Source of the DNA: Chlorokybus atmophyticus
Lineage: Eukaryota; Streptophyta; Chlorokybophyceae; Chlorokybales; Chlorokybaceae
DNA length: 64,000 bases
Direction of reading: 5' to 3'
Assembly (NCBI GenBank): GCA_009103225.1
Contig: RHPI01002368.1
Coordinates: 177,400 to 241,399, forward strand
Positions 41,201 to 60,150 of this stretch are shown here, piece by piece. The notes under the pieces were generated by a model. The model worked only from the letters and a program-made list of their open reading frames with translations. It did no database searches and was not told the origin of the DNA. Position numbers and translations under genes: made by a program. Each line of letters starts with the position of its first letter. Position 1 is the first letter of the stretch.

Positions 41201-42508
41201 GCCGCGGCACCCGCTGTGGGCCGCGGTGTCGATGGGCCTGCTGACGGAGGTCGTCAATGCGCGCCTATTCACCACAGTACGTGACGCCATGGGCCTCACA
41301 TACGACGTCGGCTTCGAGCTCTCTTTATTCGACCGCCTCAACACTGGATGGTACGGCCATATGTGTGTGTGCGTGCGGGTGTTCGCATATGCATATGTAC
41401 GTGCGTACACACGCACATACACACCCAGCACACGCACGCACGCATGTGTGCGTGCGTGCCTGTTAGTGCATCTATGCGTGCATGCTTGTGTGCGTGCGTG
41501 TTGCATGTGTATGCACACGCTTTCCATAGGCGTGTAATTGTGTAGTCTGTGCCTCTTTACTTATGCATTTCGTATCCTTTGTGTCAGGTTTGTGGTGAGC
41601 GTGACGTCGACGCCAGCAAAGATCGAGGAGGCGCTCCAGGCGTCTGTTTCGGTGCTGAGGGGCATCAAGTCGAGCCCCGTGACGCACCGCGAGCTCGAGC
41701 GCGCCAAACGCACCCTACTCACGCGCCACGAGAGCGACCTCAAGGACAACAATTACTGGCTGGGCCTCCTCACACACCTCCAGGTGCGCGAGATAGAGAG
41801 AGAGCGTGTGTGTGTGTTTGTGACGAGGTTGTTTGTATGGCTGGCAGCAGACCAAATGCAATGGTTGTCATTCGAGCACTCACTTGTTGACTGCATGGTT
41901 GGTGTTTGGACTGATCAACTGTCTGATGACTCACTCTCTGTTTCGCTCACCCTACTTTTCATTGATTGACAGACCATTCATTGGGTCATCAGTTTGAATG
42001 CGTGCAGTGGTCATGAATTGAAACCGTGAAATTGACTGGTTGCTGTCTCAGGCGGACTCGGTGCCGAGGAAGAGTGTCGGTTGCGTGCGCGACATGCCGT
42101 GGCTCTATGAGAATGCCACAGTGCAGGACGTTCAGGAAATGTGAGTTTGCCGCTTGTGGCCCCGCCCCGCCCCAACAACAACATGCACATGCATGTTACG
42201 TTTTGTCAAATGTCTCAGTCTGTGCGGGTTAGATGTAAACTTGCTTGATACTGTGCAGTTACGACGCATTGGATTTGAGGGATGAGGCCATCTTCACGAG
42301 CGTGGGTGTGGCGGGGCGGCGAGATCCTAGCGACGCCGGCGACATCGACCCGGCGGACTTTGTTGATGCGCAACGCATTGATGAGGAGATTGGCGATGAT
42401 CTCGAGGACGACGTGAACACCCCACATCTCGACGCCTTCCCGGGGGCGATGACGTCGCATGGGCGCGGGCGGTCAATGGTGACTCTGCCTACCACCGATG
42501 CGTTGTAA
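32957..42508 (+). CDS. SPP: Stromal processing peptidase (M16 metallopeptidase)
   Basis: SPP cleaves transit peptides from imported precursors in the plastid stroma. Nineteen exons: 32957-33132, 34305-34824, 35161-35286, 35646-35794, 36244-36678, 36814-36955, 37259-37444, 37921-38136, 38490-38739, 39148-39218, 39308-39454, 39542-39663, 39913-40028, 40269-40399, 40592-40954, 41160-41350, 41588-41783, 42052-42140, 42259-42508. They sum to 1291 codons plus stop, near the land-plant length. Exon 1 is a Ser/Ala/Arg-rich transit peptide (MASSVGTAAATAALAVSAVP). The inverted zinc motif is HLIEH, followed by SRKRERLLGTGGRSNAYTDF and HHTVFH, diagnostic of SPP. The third zinc ligand should be a Glu in the EKERRAVLSELQ region of exon 3. 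Later exons carry the paired M16 domains. Exon 15 holds a Ser/Thr-rich insert. Intron 5 (36679-36813) looks recently gained. Confidence 0.95.
33145..33215. repeat. Pentamer (TTGGC/CCTGG) tract in SPP intron 1
   Basis: CTTGG and CCTGG units repeat just after the exon 1 donor. Similar GGCCA/GGCCT words recur near 8980-9030 and 63330-63560. Confidence 0.7.
36679..36813 (+). repeat. SPP intron 5 bounded by a 135-bp tandem duplication
   Basis: The first 25 or so bases of the intron match the first bases of the next exon. Both begin with AGGTA at the exon border (36677 and 36812) and continue with TGGCCAAYCCGCCGT at 36688 and 36823. The offset, 135 bp, equals the intron length. The intron start would translate as RYELANPP, against RYKMANPP in the exon. 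Confidence 0.8.
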
Positions 42509-43555
42509 TGATTGTGTTGGGTGATTTGGGCAACCCCTTTTGTTCATAACAGATGTAGCACATTGTTTTGGTTTAGTTGATGAGTTGAGCGCGATTGCAT
42601 AATGAATGTGCATTGCGGTGTTGACATTGTGTTGACAAGGTGAATGGCCCCCTCCCTTTTCCAGCCCCTGCCAAGTTTAAACAGGTTGTTGAGCACTCGA
42701 GCATGCACGTCGTCTGAATGTAGGTCGTGTTTGCCTTTAAGCCTTCATTGTCAAAATGCTTGAGTTCAATGTGTGCTTTCTTAGTTGATAAGTGCAAATC
42801 GGTCATGCGCTTCATTGCACTACTTTCATAACATAATGTCACCGGCATGATTAAGGACGTTGGGAAATCATGCAATGCACACCCTATTATAAATGTTTGT
42901 ACTCCAGTTGCAGAGTACAGTACGCCATAAGAGGAGAAATAGGAGGCAGTGCACATTTGAGAGGACCTGCCCGTTGATGCATGGGTCAACCTTTTATGCA
43001 CCTTGCTTATATCGCTGTCATTGCGCCAAGGATGTTAACCGAGGGGCTGATGTGTGCCAAAACAGGACAAAAACGGAACCTGATGGCGCAGAACAAACAA
43101 CAATTCCCACGGCTGTGTATTGACTACAAGCGGTGAGCTGCAATGCTGTGCAGCACAGCTACTCACTGCAAAGGGGGGTGCCCATGCACAGAGCACTCGT
43201 TCTTGAGACATGTAGGACCGGCACTTGTGTTGTCCAAGTTGTCGTGCACCACGTGCGGGTAGCAATGTTAGCAACGGCAATGGTGCAGCAGCAGCGGTTC
43301 CACAATAATGCAGTGCGACAGCCCTTCTCCCTCTCCTCCTTCTCTCCCTCACCCCGCTCCTCTCTCTCCACCTCCCTCCTCTTCCTGTCACCGTCGCACC
43401 CTTGTGTCGCAGCCGCTGTAACCCTTGTGCGTAGCTGAGTTGAGCGCAGGCAGAGCGGCGGCGGTTCTGTGCGTGAGAGTGAGTGCATCGAGTGCTGCCA
43501 ACAGCAAGCGCTCAGCTCTCTGGTGTGAGATTGTCGTCGCAGCAGCGGCGGCAAG
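42509..43555. other. Intergenic, no gene seen
   Basis: It holds the SPP 3' region and the upstream region of the BAHD pseudogene. A CT-rich stretch lies at about 43323-43390. Confidence 0.5.
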
Positions 43556-46623
<3,068 letters not shown>

Positions 46624-46952
46624 CACGCGCACGCGTCCTGTTCAACTAGTTGCCAAAAACAAGTAGATCTCTCTGATCGCTTTTCCACACCAGGCTGCTC
46701 TAGTGACTTGAGCAGCTTTTCTTGTCTGTACCCAATGGCCCTTCACCACGGTCACATGCCTGTTAACTCGCAACATCAGCCTTTACCACGCGTAAGTCAC
46801 CTGTCCACCATGTCATGGCACGCAGTGTCCACGACAACTTCAGCACAAACCGGCATGCATGCTGATACGACGTCGGACGTTGTAGGCAGCTTGTACGCTT
46901 ACCGATTGGTCAAATGGTAAGTGTGTGTCTGATGACAGCGGCAGAAAGGGCA

Positions 46953-46982
46953 ACAGCTGCCGTCAGCGATGACGGCAGCTGT
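46953..46982. repeat. Perfect 13-bp hairpin with GCGA tetraloop
   Basis: The arms contain CAGCTGCCGTCA and its reverse complement, separated by GCGA. If transcribed, this would be a stable stem with a GNRA-type loop. No gene is assigned here. Confidence 0.8.
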
Positions 46983-47204
46983 AGTGCCGCAGTGCCTGTT
47001 GCGGAAGTTACAGCTAACCGCTATCTGGATCTGCACTTGTGGAGTGTTGTTGCAACAGTGAGCGAAACTTGAAAATTCAATTCACTATTGCAATGACGCT
47101 TCACACACTGCGTGAGTGACACGTATGCTGGCATACGCGCATCATGCATACAAATGCATACAAATGCAATCTCAATTATACTGCGTACACACGTTGACGG
47201 GCGG

Positions 47205-47652
47205 GGGGTTCTGTGCAACTCATAGTGATGGACCTCTCCCGCAACCAAAAGGGTGTCAAGCTTTCAGAAGTTTGCTTCCTCAACGCGATGATGCTACTGT
47301 CGATTAGTCTGATATATAGGCACGAGCACGCGCACACACCCATGCACACGCACACCTATGCATACAGGTGTTGAAGCTGCCTCCAGTGCGCAGCTTTACA
47401 ACCGACTGGTGCGGATATGACCTCTCCAAGGTGAGACCAACAATGTACCTTTGAGTTGCTCACCTTCCAGCCTATGCGCAGATGGGTTCTGGCAGCCGGC
47501 AGCAGGCGTACGTGCTAGGCGACATCATGCGTCCATGGAGTCCAACCCAGTGCATTGCGGCGCCGTGTGATGTTAATGTGGATGGTGGGGGAGTGTGCCT
47601 CATCATGACGGTGGAGCAGCTGGCACCTAGTATGAGGTGGCTTACAGCATGA
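47205..47652 (+). pseudogene. Truncated BAHD acyltransferase relic (copy C)
   Basis: Three pieces match the last exons of the intact BAHD gene: about 47205-47298 (CAACTCATAGTGATGGACCT, start of exon 8 only), 47368-47430 (exon 9 with its GT donor) and 47482-47652 (exon 10, with GSGSRQQAYVLG in place of DFGSG). The rest of exon 8 and all earlier exons are absent. Homology continues past the stop into the 3' flank. Confidence 0.75.
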
Positions 47653-49874
47653 TACTGTGAGTTTGTGTGTATGGCACGCACATGTGTGCTGCTGCCAGCA
47701 GAAACACCTGTACTGAACGCTGCCTTTCCACGAAAAGCAATATGGTCTCTCAGGCTTCTCTACTTGTGTGCGTGCCTTTGACCTGCTCATCAATGCGTGT
47801 TGACACACATTTGCTGTCACCTCGCAGCTTGCAGTGCGCGTCCATGCAGTGAATGCATGTTGATGCAATCAGTAAGGTCCAGCCTGTACGTAGGTCACAG
47901 CAAACTCCTAAATGATGCAGAGCCAAAGGTTGTTCCATGGGAACACTGCGCCTTCAGGCTCGTGGCGCTCGCGTATTTCAAACACTCACCAGTGCATCCC
48001 CATATGGTGGCACGCAACTCGACAACAGCACAGTATCCAGCCATATATGCTGTCAACATATTATAATACGACCATGCAGGCAGCTGGTACAGTCACTTCC
48101 TTACGACATTCAGTAGAGCAACAGGGCGAAGCAGCACCTGCGACACTTTGTGGACGGTCAGTATGCCACCGCTGGAGAAGCTCAAGTCTTGAGGCGCCCA
48201 CCTGCTAGCACTGAGTTGTACATGTATCAAGCCAGCCTCTACATTGTTATTAGCACCAACTCACATATCTTGCAGAGCAGAAACCCTGCATGGAGGCAAG
48301 CTGGCCCCAGCATCGAACACTGGCTGATCATGATCAATTGACATCAAACTGGCACAACTAAGAGATTGCCATGCTAACGTCAGGTACAAATGCTGAGTCT
48401 GTGCGTGAGCTTTTGTTTCGTTTGCTTGCGGGTCGCCACCATAAACAGCTGCGAAGTGCATACTGTCAATGGTCAGCAAAGCTTGTAAGTTTGCGATGTG
48501 GTGTTCCCCCAAGCGATGTTACCATGCGTTTCCAGAAACTATGCCGATACTGCGCCCAGTAGCATCAAAACTGGCACAGGTACCAACTGTTCCATTCGCC
48601 ACACAGCTTCAGTAGCAGCTACTGCCTGGTTGTGCAATGCAGCGTGACGGAATTGTTGTGGCAACACTCTGGCAACGCTTGGTGAGACTTCACAACAGTG
48701 GAAATGTAGCTACTTGCTGATGTTTAGCTCGCAGTAGCAAGCTTGGTGAGATCAGTGTCGTGGATGTTACTGCTACACTGACTCGAGCATGTACATACAA
48801 TGTGGCGTGCAATGTATTGAAACCCCATGATACCAAGCAGAGCAGCGCTATGCTACTTTCTTGAGCAGAGGTTTGTTGACAGTTGTAGCGGATCATTTAT
48901 AGTACACTCTCTTGCTACACTCTGCTGCTACTCTTGTTACACTCTCTGGCTTCAATCGACGCACGAAGGCAAACACTGAAGCAAGACAGCAACACCAACT
49001 TGCACAATCACACCGCTGACCTATTGTGGACCTGGGGTCTTCAAGTAAGAGAGCTATGCTTCCATGGCTGAAACGGCACTCTGTGCCTCAGCTAGTTTAC
49101 TGCCGCCGCCGTCGCTTGCTCTCAGCTAAGCTGCGCAGGCCGCAAGCGGCTCTCAGCTCAAGTTGACTGTGCCACACAACGCCCGGTTGTGGTTGTGTGC
49201 TGGACTACAATGGCGCAGTGTGCATGCACTGAATGCCATGCACGGTAGCTTAGCTTTGCCTAAACACGTGCATGCATGCTGCTCAATGCCCGCATGTGAG
49301 AAAGGCTGCTGCGCCGCATGTGCGCATGCCACCACTGAGCCCTTTATCTCAACCTCATCAGCGCCGAAGCCAGCTTGGGTCGTTTCTCTGAAAATAAAAG
49401 ATACCCTATACCAAGAGTAGGTGACCGTTGGTGTTGATTGTACATGTATGCATCCCGTGGACAGTACACAACACAGGTTGTATTGCACAACACAACGCGG
49501 GTTACACATGTTGACAGTATATGTCAATGAGTTGTCTTCGCGGTTTGCACAAGCTCGGTGCTTGTTGCGCCATATGAGTACACAGTCACAATCACTACAG
49601 TGTAGTGCGGTACGTCTTCCGCACGCCAAACCTACGCTGTGAATGTTTCTATATGCATGTACTTCACCACATGCATAGTGGTGATTGACTTGGTATGGTC
49701 AAGGACAATGCCTTTCCAGCAGGTAAAGCAACTTGGCTGGCACCAGATGCCCTCAACCAGTTTGGGCGTTACAACTAGAGTTGCTGCATGTATCCTTGCT
49801 CCCTTGTCTGTTTGTTGGACGTTGCACTTGTTGGATCGGCAAAACACAATGTGAACATGTGTATGCATTGGCAG
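47653..49874. other. Intergenic, no gene recognised
   Basis: Short frames only. A possible exon ending at a GTAAGT near 48486 (ESVRELLFRLLAGRHHKQL) could not be linked to anything. Confidence 0.35.
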
Positions 49875-50999
49875 GGGCTACCTACATCGACCTCAGCGAC
49901 GTCAACTACGCCCTCTACAGGTGGAAAAGGCAACACGTCTCTTGTGCTGCTATTGACTCTTTTGCATGAACAGCACGCTTGATAACGTTTGCACACTCAC
50001 ACACGCACGAACAGACAACTGTATAGGGTATGTGAAGTGCTGTGTGATACACGCATACATATGCAACATGCACACCAACACCAACATGCGGGCGGAAGGC
50101 GAGACTCACTGCGGGGGCGGGCGTATCAGGCTCTTCCACTACTCCTTGTGTTATGTCAACAACACGCACTTCAAGTCCATAATGGCAGTAAGTAGTAGCT
50201 ACACACAAGTGCTGCCGCTCTATATGCATCACCAAAGTGAGGCAGTGACACCAGTCAAGCACCTGCGGGCGTTCGTGTATGGGAATTTTGCATGTCAACC
50301 GTCGAGTCTTTATGATGCAACACGGTTGCGGTGAAGCTGGACTCTACTTGTAGCTATTCTTGCGGTTGCACCCTCATGGACAATGTAATGACAGAGTTCA
50401 GTTCTCCTCCTCGTTGCATGACAAGACACGCTGCATGCGAATCTGTTCGTGTCTACAGGAGTATGTGCGTGTCTACGTGTGTGCGTGTGTATGTTGGATG
50501 TGCTCACATACTCTATGCTTCGGCAGAAAGCGATTTTCGCCTACACCAACATCAAGCTTGGTCGGGATTCTGCTGCTAAGACCTTCAATATTGTATGTAT
50601 GACAACCACAAACATGTTTTTACCCCAGGCATCTAGAGGGAAAACACACATTCTTTACGCTTATGCAAATGCTGCAGGCTCTGCCTTGTAAAGCTTGGGT
50701 TTTCCCCAACTCACCAGCAGTGGTCTGCCCCCGGCCACCTCCACCCAGGTCTGAGCTCATATCCAACGTGGTGTGCATTGCTAATATATGCACGCAAATA
50801 GCAATCATACGTGGTGTGCATTGCCAATATATGCACGCTTGACTAGTTAAAACGATCACAGTCGACAATCCTCTCTATGCACTTTGGGAAGAATTTGGCT
50901 AGCAACGCAAACCGCTGCTAACTTCCGGGGACTGCTTCAACAAACCAACTTCAGCTACGAGGCGTACATTTCATATTTCTTTCTGCCTTTCAAGGTAAA
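49875..50999 (+). other. Possible exons of an unrecognised gene
   Basis: Four segments look like exons because of good splice sites and non-repetitive composition. 49875-49920 reads ATYIDLSDVNYALY between CAG and GTGGAA. A segment ending at 50189 reads CGGGRIRLFHYSLCYVNNTH before GTAAGT. About 50528-50593 reads KAIFAYTNIKLGRDSAAKTF before GTATGT. About 50890-50994 reads NFSYEAYISYFFLPFK before GTAAAG. Their phases do not all join, and I do not recognise the product. They could be parts of a decayed gene. Confidence 0.25.
50767..50838. repeat. 29-bp direct repeat, two copies
   Basis: Copies at 50767-50795 and 50810-50838 differ at one base, 43 bp apart. Each contains GTGGTGTGCATTG and ATATATGCACGC. 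Confidence 0.85.
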
Positions 51000-51811
51000 G
51001 TACTTCCACTCATGGGACAGGTGGCGAGTATGCTTGATTTGGCGCCTGAGGCGGCAACTTCCCGTGGTGTCAAGACTGGCAATAAGAAATCCTGAATGTT
51101 AGACAAACAATTCCTTCAATACATTGAAGTTATCCACTTCGTGTGCGTCGTTTGTGTGTAGGTGATGTCGAGCGCAAAAACTCTCATAAACTACTCTCAC
51201 TCGCAGACATGTGCTCAATGCGCGAGGTAGCATCAACAATTTAACGAACAGCAACTATCACAACGAAGAAACCGGGCTGATTGAACACTGCTACACAGTA
51301 AATGTGACATGCACATCTTTATGCGGACTATGAACTGGACGCTACACATGCACTCTGAATGCCTACAGTGTAGTACATGCAGCGTTAGCTTTATTGTTGA
51401 TCCGCCTGTGCGTACGACGCTTACAGCAGTCATGATTACGCAGTGATGTGCATGGTAATACTTACAATGGAGTTACGACCAGCAAGGGCACGCCCTACTT
51501 CATGAACATGCCAGCTGCAAGCGGAGGTCAACATGACATTGAAACACAAGGCTAATGCATGCGCTGGATCGGCTTGAACCATGCATATATAAAGCTTGTT
51601 TAGTGTTGATGTCCATTGGTGACTCTTTCAGTCCAGCTCAGTTGCACGCTGGCAAAGTGCTTCAGTGCATACGCAAATACTGTGCATGCGGATGTATGCA
51701 TTGCACTGGGCCGTCTTGAAGGCGAACAGATGCATCACTTACATAGCAAGCTGCATGAACAACCTCTTGTTACACAGTGAATACACGATGATATGCCTGT
51801 CAAGTCTCATC

Positions 51812-54800
51812 TCACAACTTGGCCTGCACCACGCGGCGTCGGGTGGCATTTGACATGGGAATATCACTCATGGCATCTGCGTTCTTGCCCTGCTGAGCGC
51901 CGCTGCGGGAGTCCATTGGCGCATAATCTCGAAGCCACTCGCCAGTGTACCACTGCAGCACAGTGTTTTCAGTGCTATGCCAACACAAATCCCGTCTGCA
52001 TATTGTATACACACCTCATCAACATCAACAACACTACCTGCTGCGGGCGCACGATCTTCGTGTCAGGGTCATCTAGGGACTCACGCCAGTGGGCCAAGTA
52101 GCCAGCGGCACGTGGGATGGCAAAGAGGACTGGGAAGAAGTCTGTGGGGAAGCCCAGCGCCCTGTATATGAGCCCGCTGTAAAAGTCGACGTTGGGGTAG
52201 AGCTTGCGGGAGACGAAGAACTCGTCTTGCAGGGCAGTCTTCTCCAACACCTGTGCCACCTATGGAACAGCCAGTGCTTCAGAACTGTCACCACTTGCAT
52301 ATGAAGACTGCAACACTAAATCAAGACACTTTGTGCATGCTACCGCAAGTGTGACGCAATGGCTGCATCGCATTGCAACTACTTTTGCAATACGATGGTA
52401 ACATTTTCGAGTGAGCACAACACACCTCAATGAGAGGGTCGCGGCCTACAATCGAAAACACTTCCTCAGCGAGCTTCTTGATAATCTTTGCGCGGGGGTC
52501 GTAGTTTTTGTACACTCTGTGCCCGAAACCACTCATCTTCCGACGGCGTTGCTTGACACCCTCCACAAAATCAGGCACGTTGTCCACCGTCTTGATCTCT
52601 TCCAGCATTCTCAGAACTGCCTGCACAGAAACGAACATTTTCAACCTTTTTCTGGTAAGCTTCATTTGCGCTATACCGCGGACGCAGTTACCAATCAATA
52701 ACTAGCAAATGCCAGCACTGGCTTGTGCTTCATTACCTCATTTGCACCACCATGCAGGGGGCCGTACAGTGCGCCCGTCGCACCAGCCACCGCAGAATAC
52801 ACGTCCACCCCACTGCACACCAGCAACTATGAACACACCTGTCATACACAATGATATACGCACCAAAGTATTGACCATAGGTACCTTGATGCCAGGTGCC
52901 TTGCCGCAGCAGTCGAGCAGTTCATCTCATGATCTGCATGAAGGATGAACATGATGTCGAGCACTTGAGCCAGTCGTGGGTGCGGCTTGTAGTTCAGCTG
53001 GCCCCTGTTGGAGTTACGGTTCAGCATGCAAGCTGACTGACTACTATATTAAGTTAAAACTACAAAACATGGAGTCATGTCACTCATTGCAGTATGGACA
53101 AGCTGATCGCCAGCAACGAGCGCACAACTACTCACATGGCATCCAGCATGTACAAGAAGTTTTCGCTGTAGGACAGGCGCGAAGAAGGGAAGGTTGGCAA
53201 TTGGCCTGTTCGCCGGTGGTATGCGTGTGCAGCAATGGCTGGAATCTGCAAGACATCAGTCATGTTGTAGTGTTTAAGCAGTCCCTCATGGGAACAACAG
53301 GACTGTTTACTTAACCTTCCAATAACGCAGAACAATGCCATGCATAACTCACTGCAGTGCAATGTCAACAGTCCAAGCAACATCAGCACACCAATTCAAC
53401 AGATAAATTGCAACAAGTCGACCTTTGCAAGGCTTATTCTTAACAAAACCTGTGCCGGTGACCCAGTAACCAAACAGAGCACGGCATTGCAGCAGTGAGT
53501 GTAATGTGCTTTGGTAAAACACATGCATGTTTCGCTCACTGAGTCGAGTAGTGCACGACCACACGAGGGACGTAACACAAACGTGCATTGATTGCCTCAC
53601 CTTGGCGATGATGCGTACAATCTGTTTGTCGCGGACTTTCTTGTCGTCATAAATGCCCTGCCCCACAAGAGCAGGGTTCGCGTCTGGGTGCACTGTTGAG
53701 AGGGCATTTATCCCCACAATGAGTGCGCCCATGGGATGCGTGTCATGTGGAAGCGCCTCAATTGCATCCTGCAAAACGGCCCGCAATCAGGGTCAACAAC
53801 AGCTTGCCTGACTCAACTTCAGTTTGTTCCCACGCCACAGCCCAATGCCAGCACCACACAACAACTTACAAACATTCTCACACCAGATTTACCTAAACCT
53901 TGCAATACCATGCGTATCGTTTTATTCATATCATCGCTCATGCGTACTACCATGTCTGTGCTTAGTGGTGGACGGGCAACTCACTGCAACAAATGTGGGC
54001 AGCTGCGAGTGGCGAGCGATAGCGTCCTCCCATTTCTGCAGCTGGCCAGCAGTTGGCAATGAACCATACACTGCACACCAAAAACCAATTTAGTTGACAC
54101 TGTGTTGACCAATGGGATTTAACAGCACACACCTCAATCTGCAACTAGTAAGATAGACAACTTGGTGTCACTTTTGCACTGATACCACAACCCAAGGCAA
54201 TACAATCCACATGCACGCAAGGTTGACTTGTGCTTGCTGAGGCGAACATAGGTCAACCCGTACTCACTCAATAGGTATGCAGTCTCCAGGTACGTTGACT
54301 TCTCCGCCAGCTGCTCAATGGGATAACCGCGGTATCGCAGTATGCCCTTGTCGCCATCAATGTAGGAGATGGCGCTGCAGACATGCCAACAGTGGGCCTA
54401 ACTACGTCACTGCAACTGTCAACAGAGCGCATTGCATACAGGCAAGTGCCTGTACATCCATTGCACGAACCTGCGGCATGCGGCAGTGTTCATGTAACCA
54501 GGATCGAACAAACGCAACCCGACACCATCACCGCCCGCCACAATCTGCCAATGCAATATTAAGAGATGATAACCAATGTTGATCCATTCAATGATCGTGC
54601 CACCAGCGCCAGTAGAGAAGTAGTGATACACGTAAACGCTTCGTGCATGCACAAGGCCGGCATCTCAGACTGTCCTTGCATGCACTGTGCTTTACCCGTT
54701 TTACAACAGATTCAATCAACGACCAAGTTGAAGTTACCGATGTGTACAGACAGTAATATGAGTTGTTGAGAGCCCACAAACACATAAGACACGAACAAGT

Positions 54801-55118
54801 TAGTTGACAACAAATGCCAGCACAAATGCGGCAGCACCCACGGAAACGAACAATGTAACGGCAGTGCGGCAGAAGCGGAGATCCGCCTCCTTAACTACGC
54901 AAACGCAAGTCGCTGCGCAAGCCTATCGTCTCAACGCTCACCTGCTTGAAGTCAGTGGCTCTAACGCATCCGCCTTCAGTGATTTCCAACTTATACTCCT
55001 TACCGGTGCGGTCGTCCCGCACCGTGATGGTGCCCTTGCCGCCGCTGGCAGCAGGCCTTTGCCGCTCTGCAGCAGAAGAGGCGGCGGACACCGGCTCCGC
55101 CTGCACTCCCCTCTCCAT
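51812..55118 (-). CDS. CSY: Citrate synthase, plant peroxisomal type
   Basis: The enzyme condenses acetyl-CoA and oxaloacetate to citrate; the plant peroxisomal form serves fatty-acid beta-oxidation. Eleven minus-strand exons: 55118-54942, 54544-54471, 54374-54268, 54070-53985, 53768-53601, 53245-53136, 53004-52885, 52812-52737, 52620-52426, 52259-52038, 51952-51812, totalling 491 residues with all phases agreeing. Active-site regions are clear: [24 protein letters not shown] and [26 protein letters not shown] and AYLLMYGSLP place it with the bacterial-like peroxisomal family rather than the mitochondrial one. The C terminus RRRVVQAKL ends in AKL, a type 1 peroxisomal signal. An N-terminal PTS2 like that of land-plant CSY2/3 is not seen in the modelled first exon. 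The start ATG is the first in the open frame; an upstream exon cannot be excluded. Confidence 0.93.
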
Positions 55119-57296
55119 GACGCTCAAAACGTACCCACAATGCCCACGTCCTCTACCAACTTTTACTCTGCCTCCACCTCCACCTCCGCCGCCGCCGCCG
55201 CCGCCGCCGCCGCTTGCTCGCTAGTGCCACTAACAGCGACGTATGCAGCTGATCTGACCGAGGTTGTACGTCGTTACCAAACAGAGGCTGAACCGATTAT
55301 CGGCTAACTAACAGGGACGTTTGTGCATCAAACGCGGTTAGAGGCTGTGTTACCAAGGGTGGCACGGTTAGAAAGACGGGCTTCTGGTTATGGTGGTTTC
55401 GTGCTTATCTAGGTTGGTCGAGCTGATCCTTAAATTGGTCCGCCACGTCGGAGTCGCGCTGAGCCCGACCTTTCCACGTCGGCTGATCAGCAGTTCAGTC
55501 GCCAACTTGACGCAGGGTAGTTTCATTCCCATGAACGACGGAAGATGACTCGGGCGTTAGGCTAAGTTGAGAGAGCAGATCAGTAGTAGTGGCATGCGCA
55601 CTTTAAGGCAGCAACGTTTCGCCAGATACGGGCATACATGAGCAAGTGTTAAGAAGCGCACTCTGTGTTATGCGAAGGCATTCAGTGTGAGTACGCGCAT
55701 TGCTTCGGGTAGGCGAGCACCACAACCGGGCATTGTACAAGTTAAGCTGCTTAACTCTGAATGAAGCATGGGCGGCTTAGCCGATAGCAAGCTGCGGCGG
55801 CGGTGACGGTGTGCAGCTTGGCAACAACTTAGGTGAGGTACTGCATAAAGTTTCAGCCATTGAAGCATAGCTGTTGCGCCAAGCAGATCCAAACCAGAAC
55901 ACACAGTCACGCCGGCAATGTGTGTTGTGCATGTTGGTGTTGTCTTGCTTCAATGCAGACTGTTCAAGGACTGTTTGAACTCGTGCGAGGTGAAGCGGCT
56001 TTTGTCCAACTGATCAACTACAACTATCATACTACCTCTGTTCATAACGCTGCTCTGCTCCTGTTTATTTGCGGGTTAACGCATGCTTGAGTCAGTTGAG
56101 CAGTAACACCTACGACACTGATCTCCCCAACCCTGCTACTGCCAGATAAGCATGCAAGTAGCAGCAATTCCACTGCACCACTTATAACGCTTGAGCAAGC
56201 GCTGTAGACTGTTGCTACAACAGTTCGTCACTCTGCATTGCACAACAAGGTAGATGTCAATGATAGCGAACAGGACAGTTGGTGCCAATGGTTTACTACT
56301 GGGCCGAATGCCAATAGCATGGCTTCTGGATGCACATAACACCGCATTTCAAACATACAAGCCTTCAAGGCAAGTTGTTGACCAGTGGTCAGTGAGCAAA
56401 CCCCAGCTGTCACAGTTGCACCTGAGAACAAAGTGCATGTTGTAACTGATGATGGCAAGACCATCGTTATTGCCAGCTTGATGACGACCTGGCAGAGGCA
56501 AACGAATGTAGCTGCTCAGCCAGTAGTAGGTGCATGTGCGATGCTGGGCCAGCTTACCTTACAGTTTCTGCTTCCCCAGAAAGTAAGTTAGTGCTGATAC
56601 CAACTTCAAGACTTGCTTGGTACAAGTACGATGCCAGCAGGTGGGTGCCCAAACTTCTCAACCGGTGGCGCACTGAGCATCAATGCAGTGTCGCAGGCAG
56701 CTTGCTGTTGCAGCTGCTGCTTTCTCTTATTGCTCTCTATTGAGCACCACTACCAAGTCGTGAGTTCACAGTCCCGCTGTCTGTCAACAGCATACAATGG
56801 TTGATGTTGAGTTGATAAGCTGCGTGAGATTGCTTGCACAGGGCTGTGCTTGAAGTTTGCGATTGCTACAAGCCTCTGCTGCGCATGGGCTTGCCCCCTT
56901 TAAGGTGTGCTGCACAGCGTTGTAAGTCACCGACAGTCTGCGAGCAGCATATACTCCAACGGCTCTGCTTCCTCAAGCTCAGTTGTCTATCCCAATGCCA
57001 CATATATTCAACATTTGGCAGACACTTTTGCCTAGAGCAAGTTAGGCGAGGTGCGTACAGGCTGGTTTGCACTCAAGGCATTGACATGCACAGCTGCGCA
57101 CTGCAAGCTAGGAGGTGACAAGGAGGTGACAGTTGTTGTTCGTGGACATCATGCATTGTGAGCTGGTCATTGTGCACAGACAAGTACAGCCTAAGAGCAT
57201 ACGGTAGTCAATCGTGGAAAGGCCGCATTCAGGCGGCAATAATTGGTAGCACCACACATGTGCGTGCGATGCATACAAACTCTCACAATGTCAGGC
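55119..57296. other. Intergenic, no gene recognised
   Basis: A (GCC)n tract at about 55185-55213 lies upstream of the citrate synthase start. The rest has short frames without recognisable domains. The last part is the 3' region of the BAHD gene and is partly similar to the flank after copy C. Confidence 0.45.
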
Positions 57297-60150
<2,854 letters not shown>

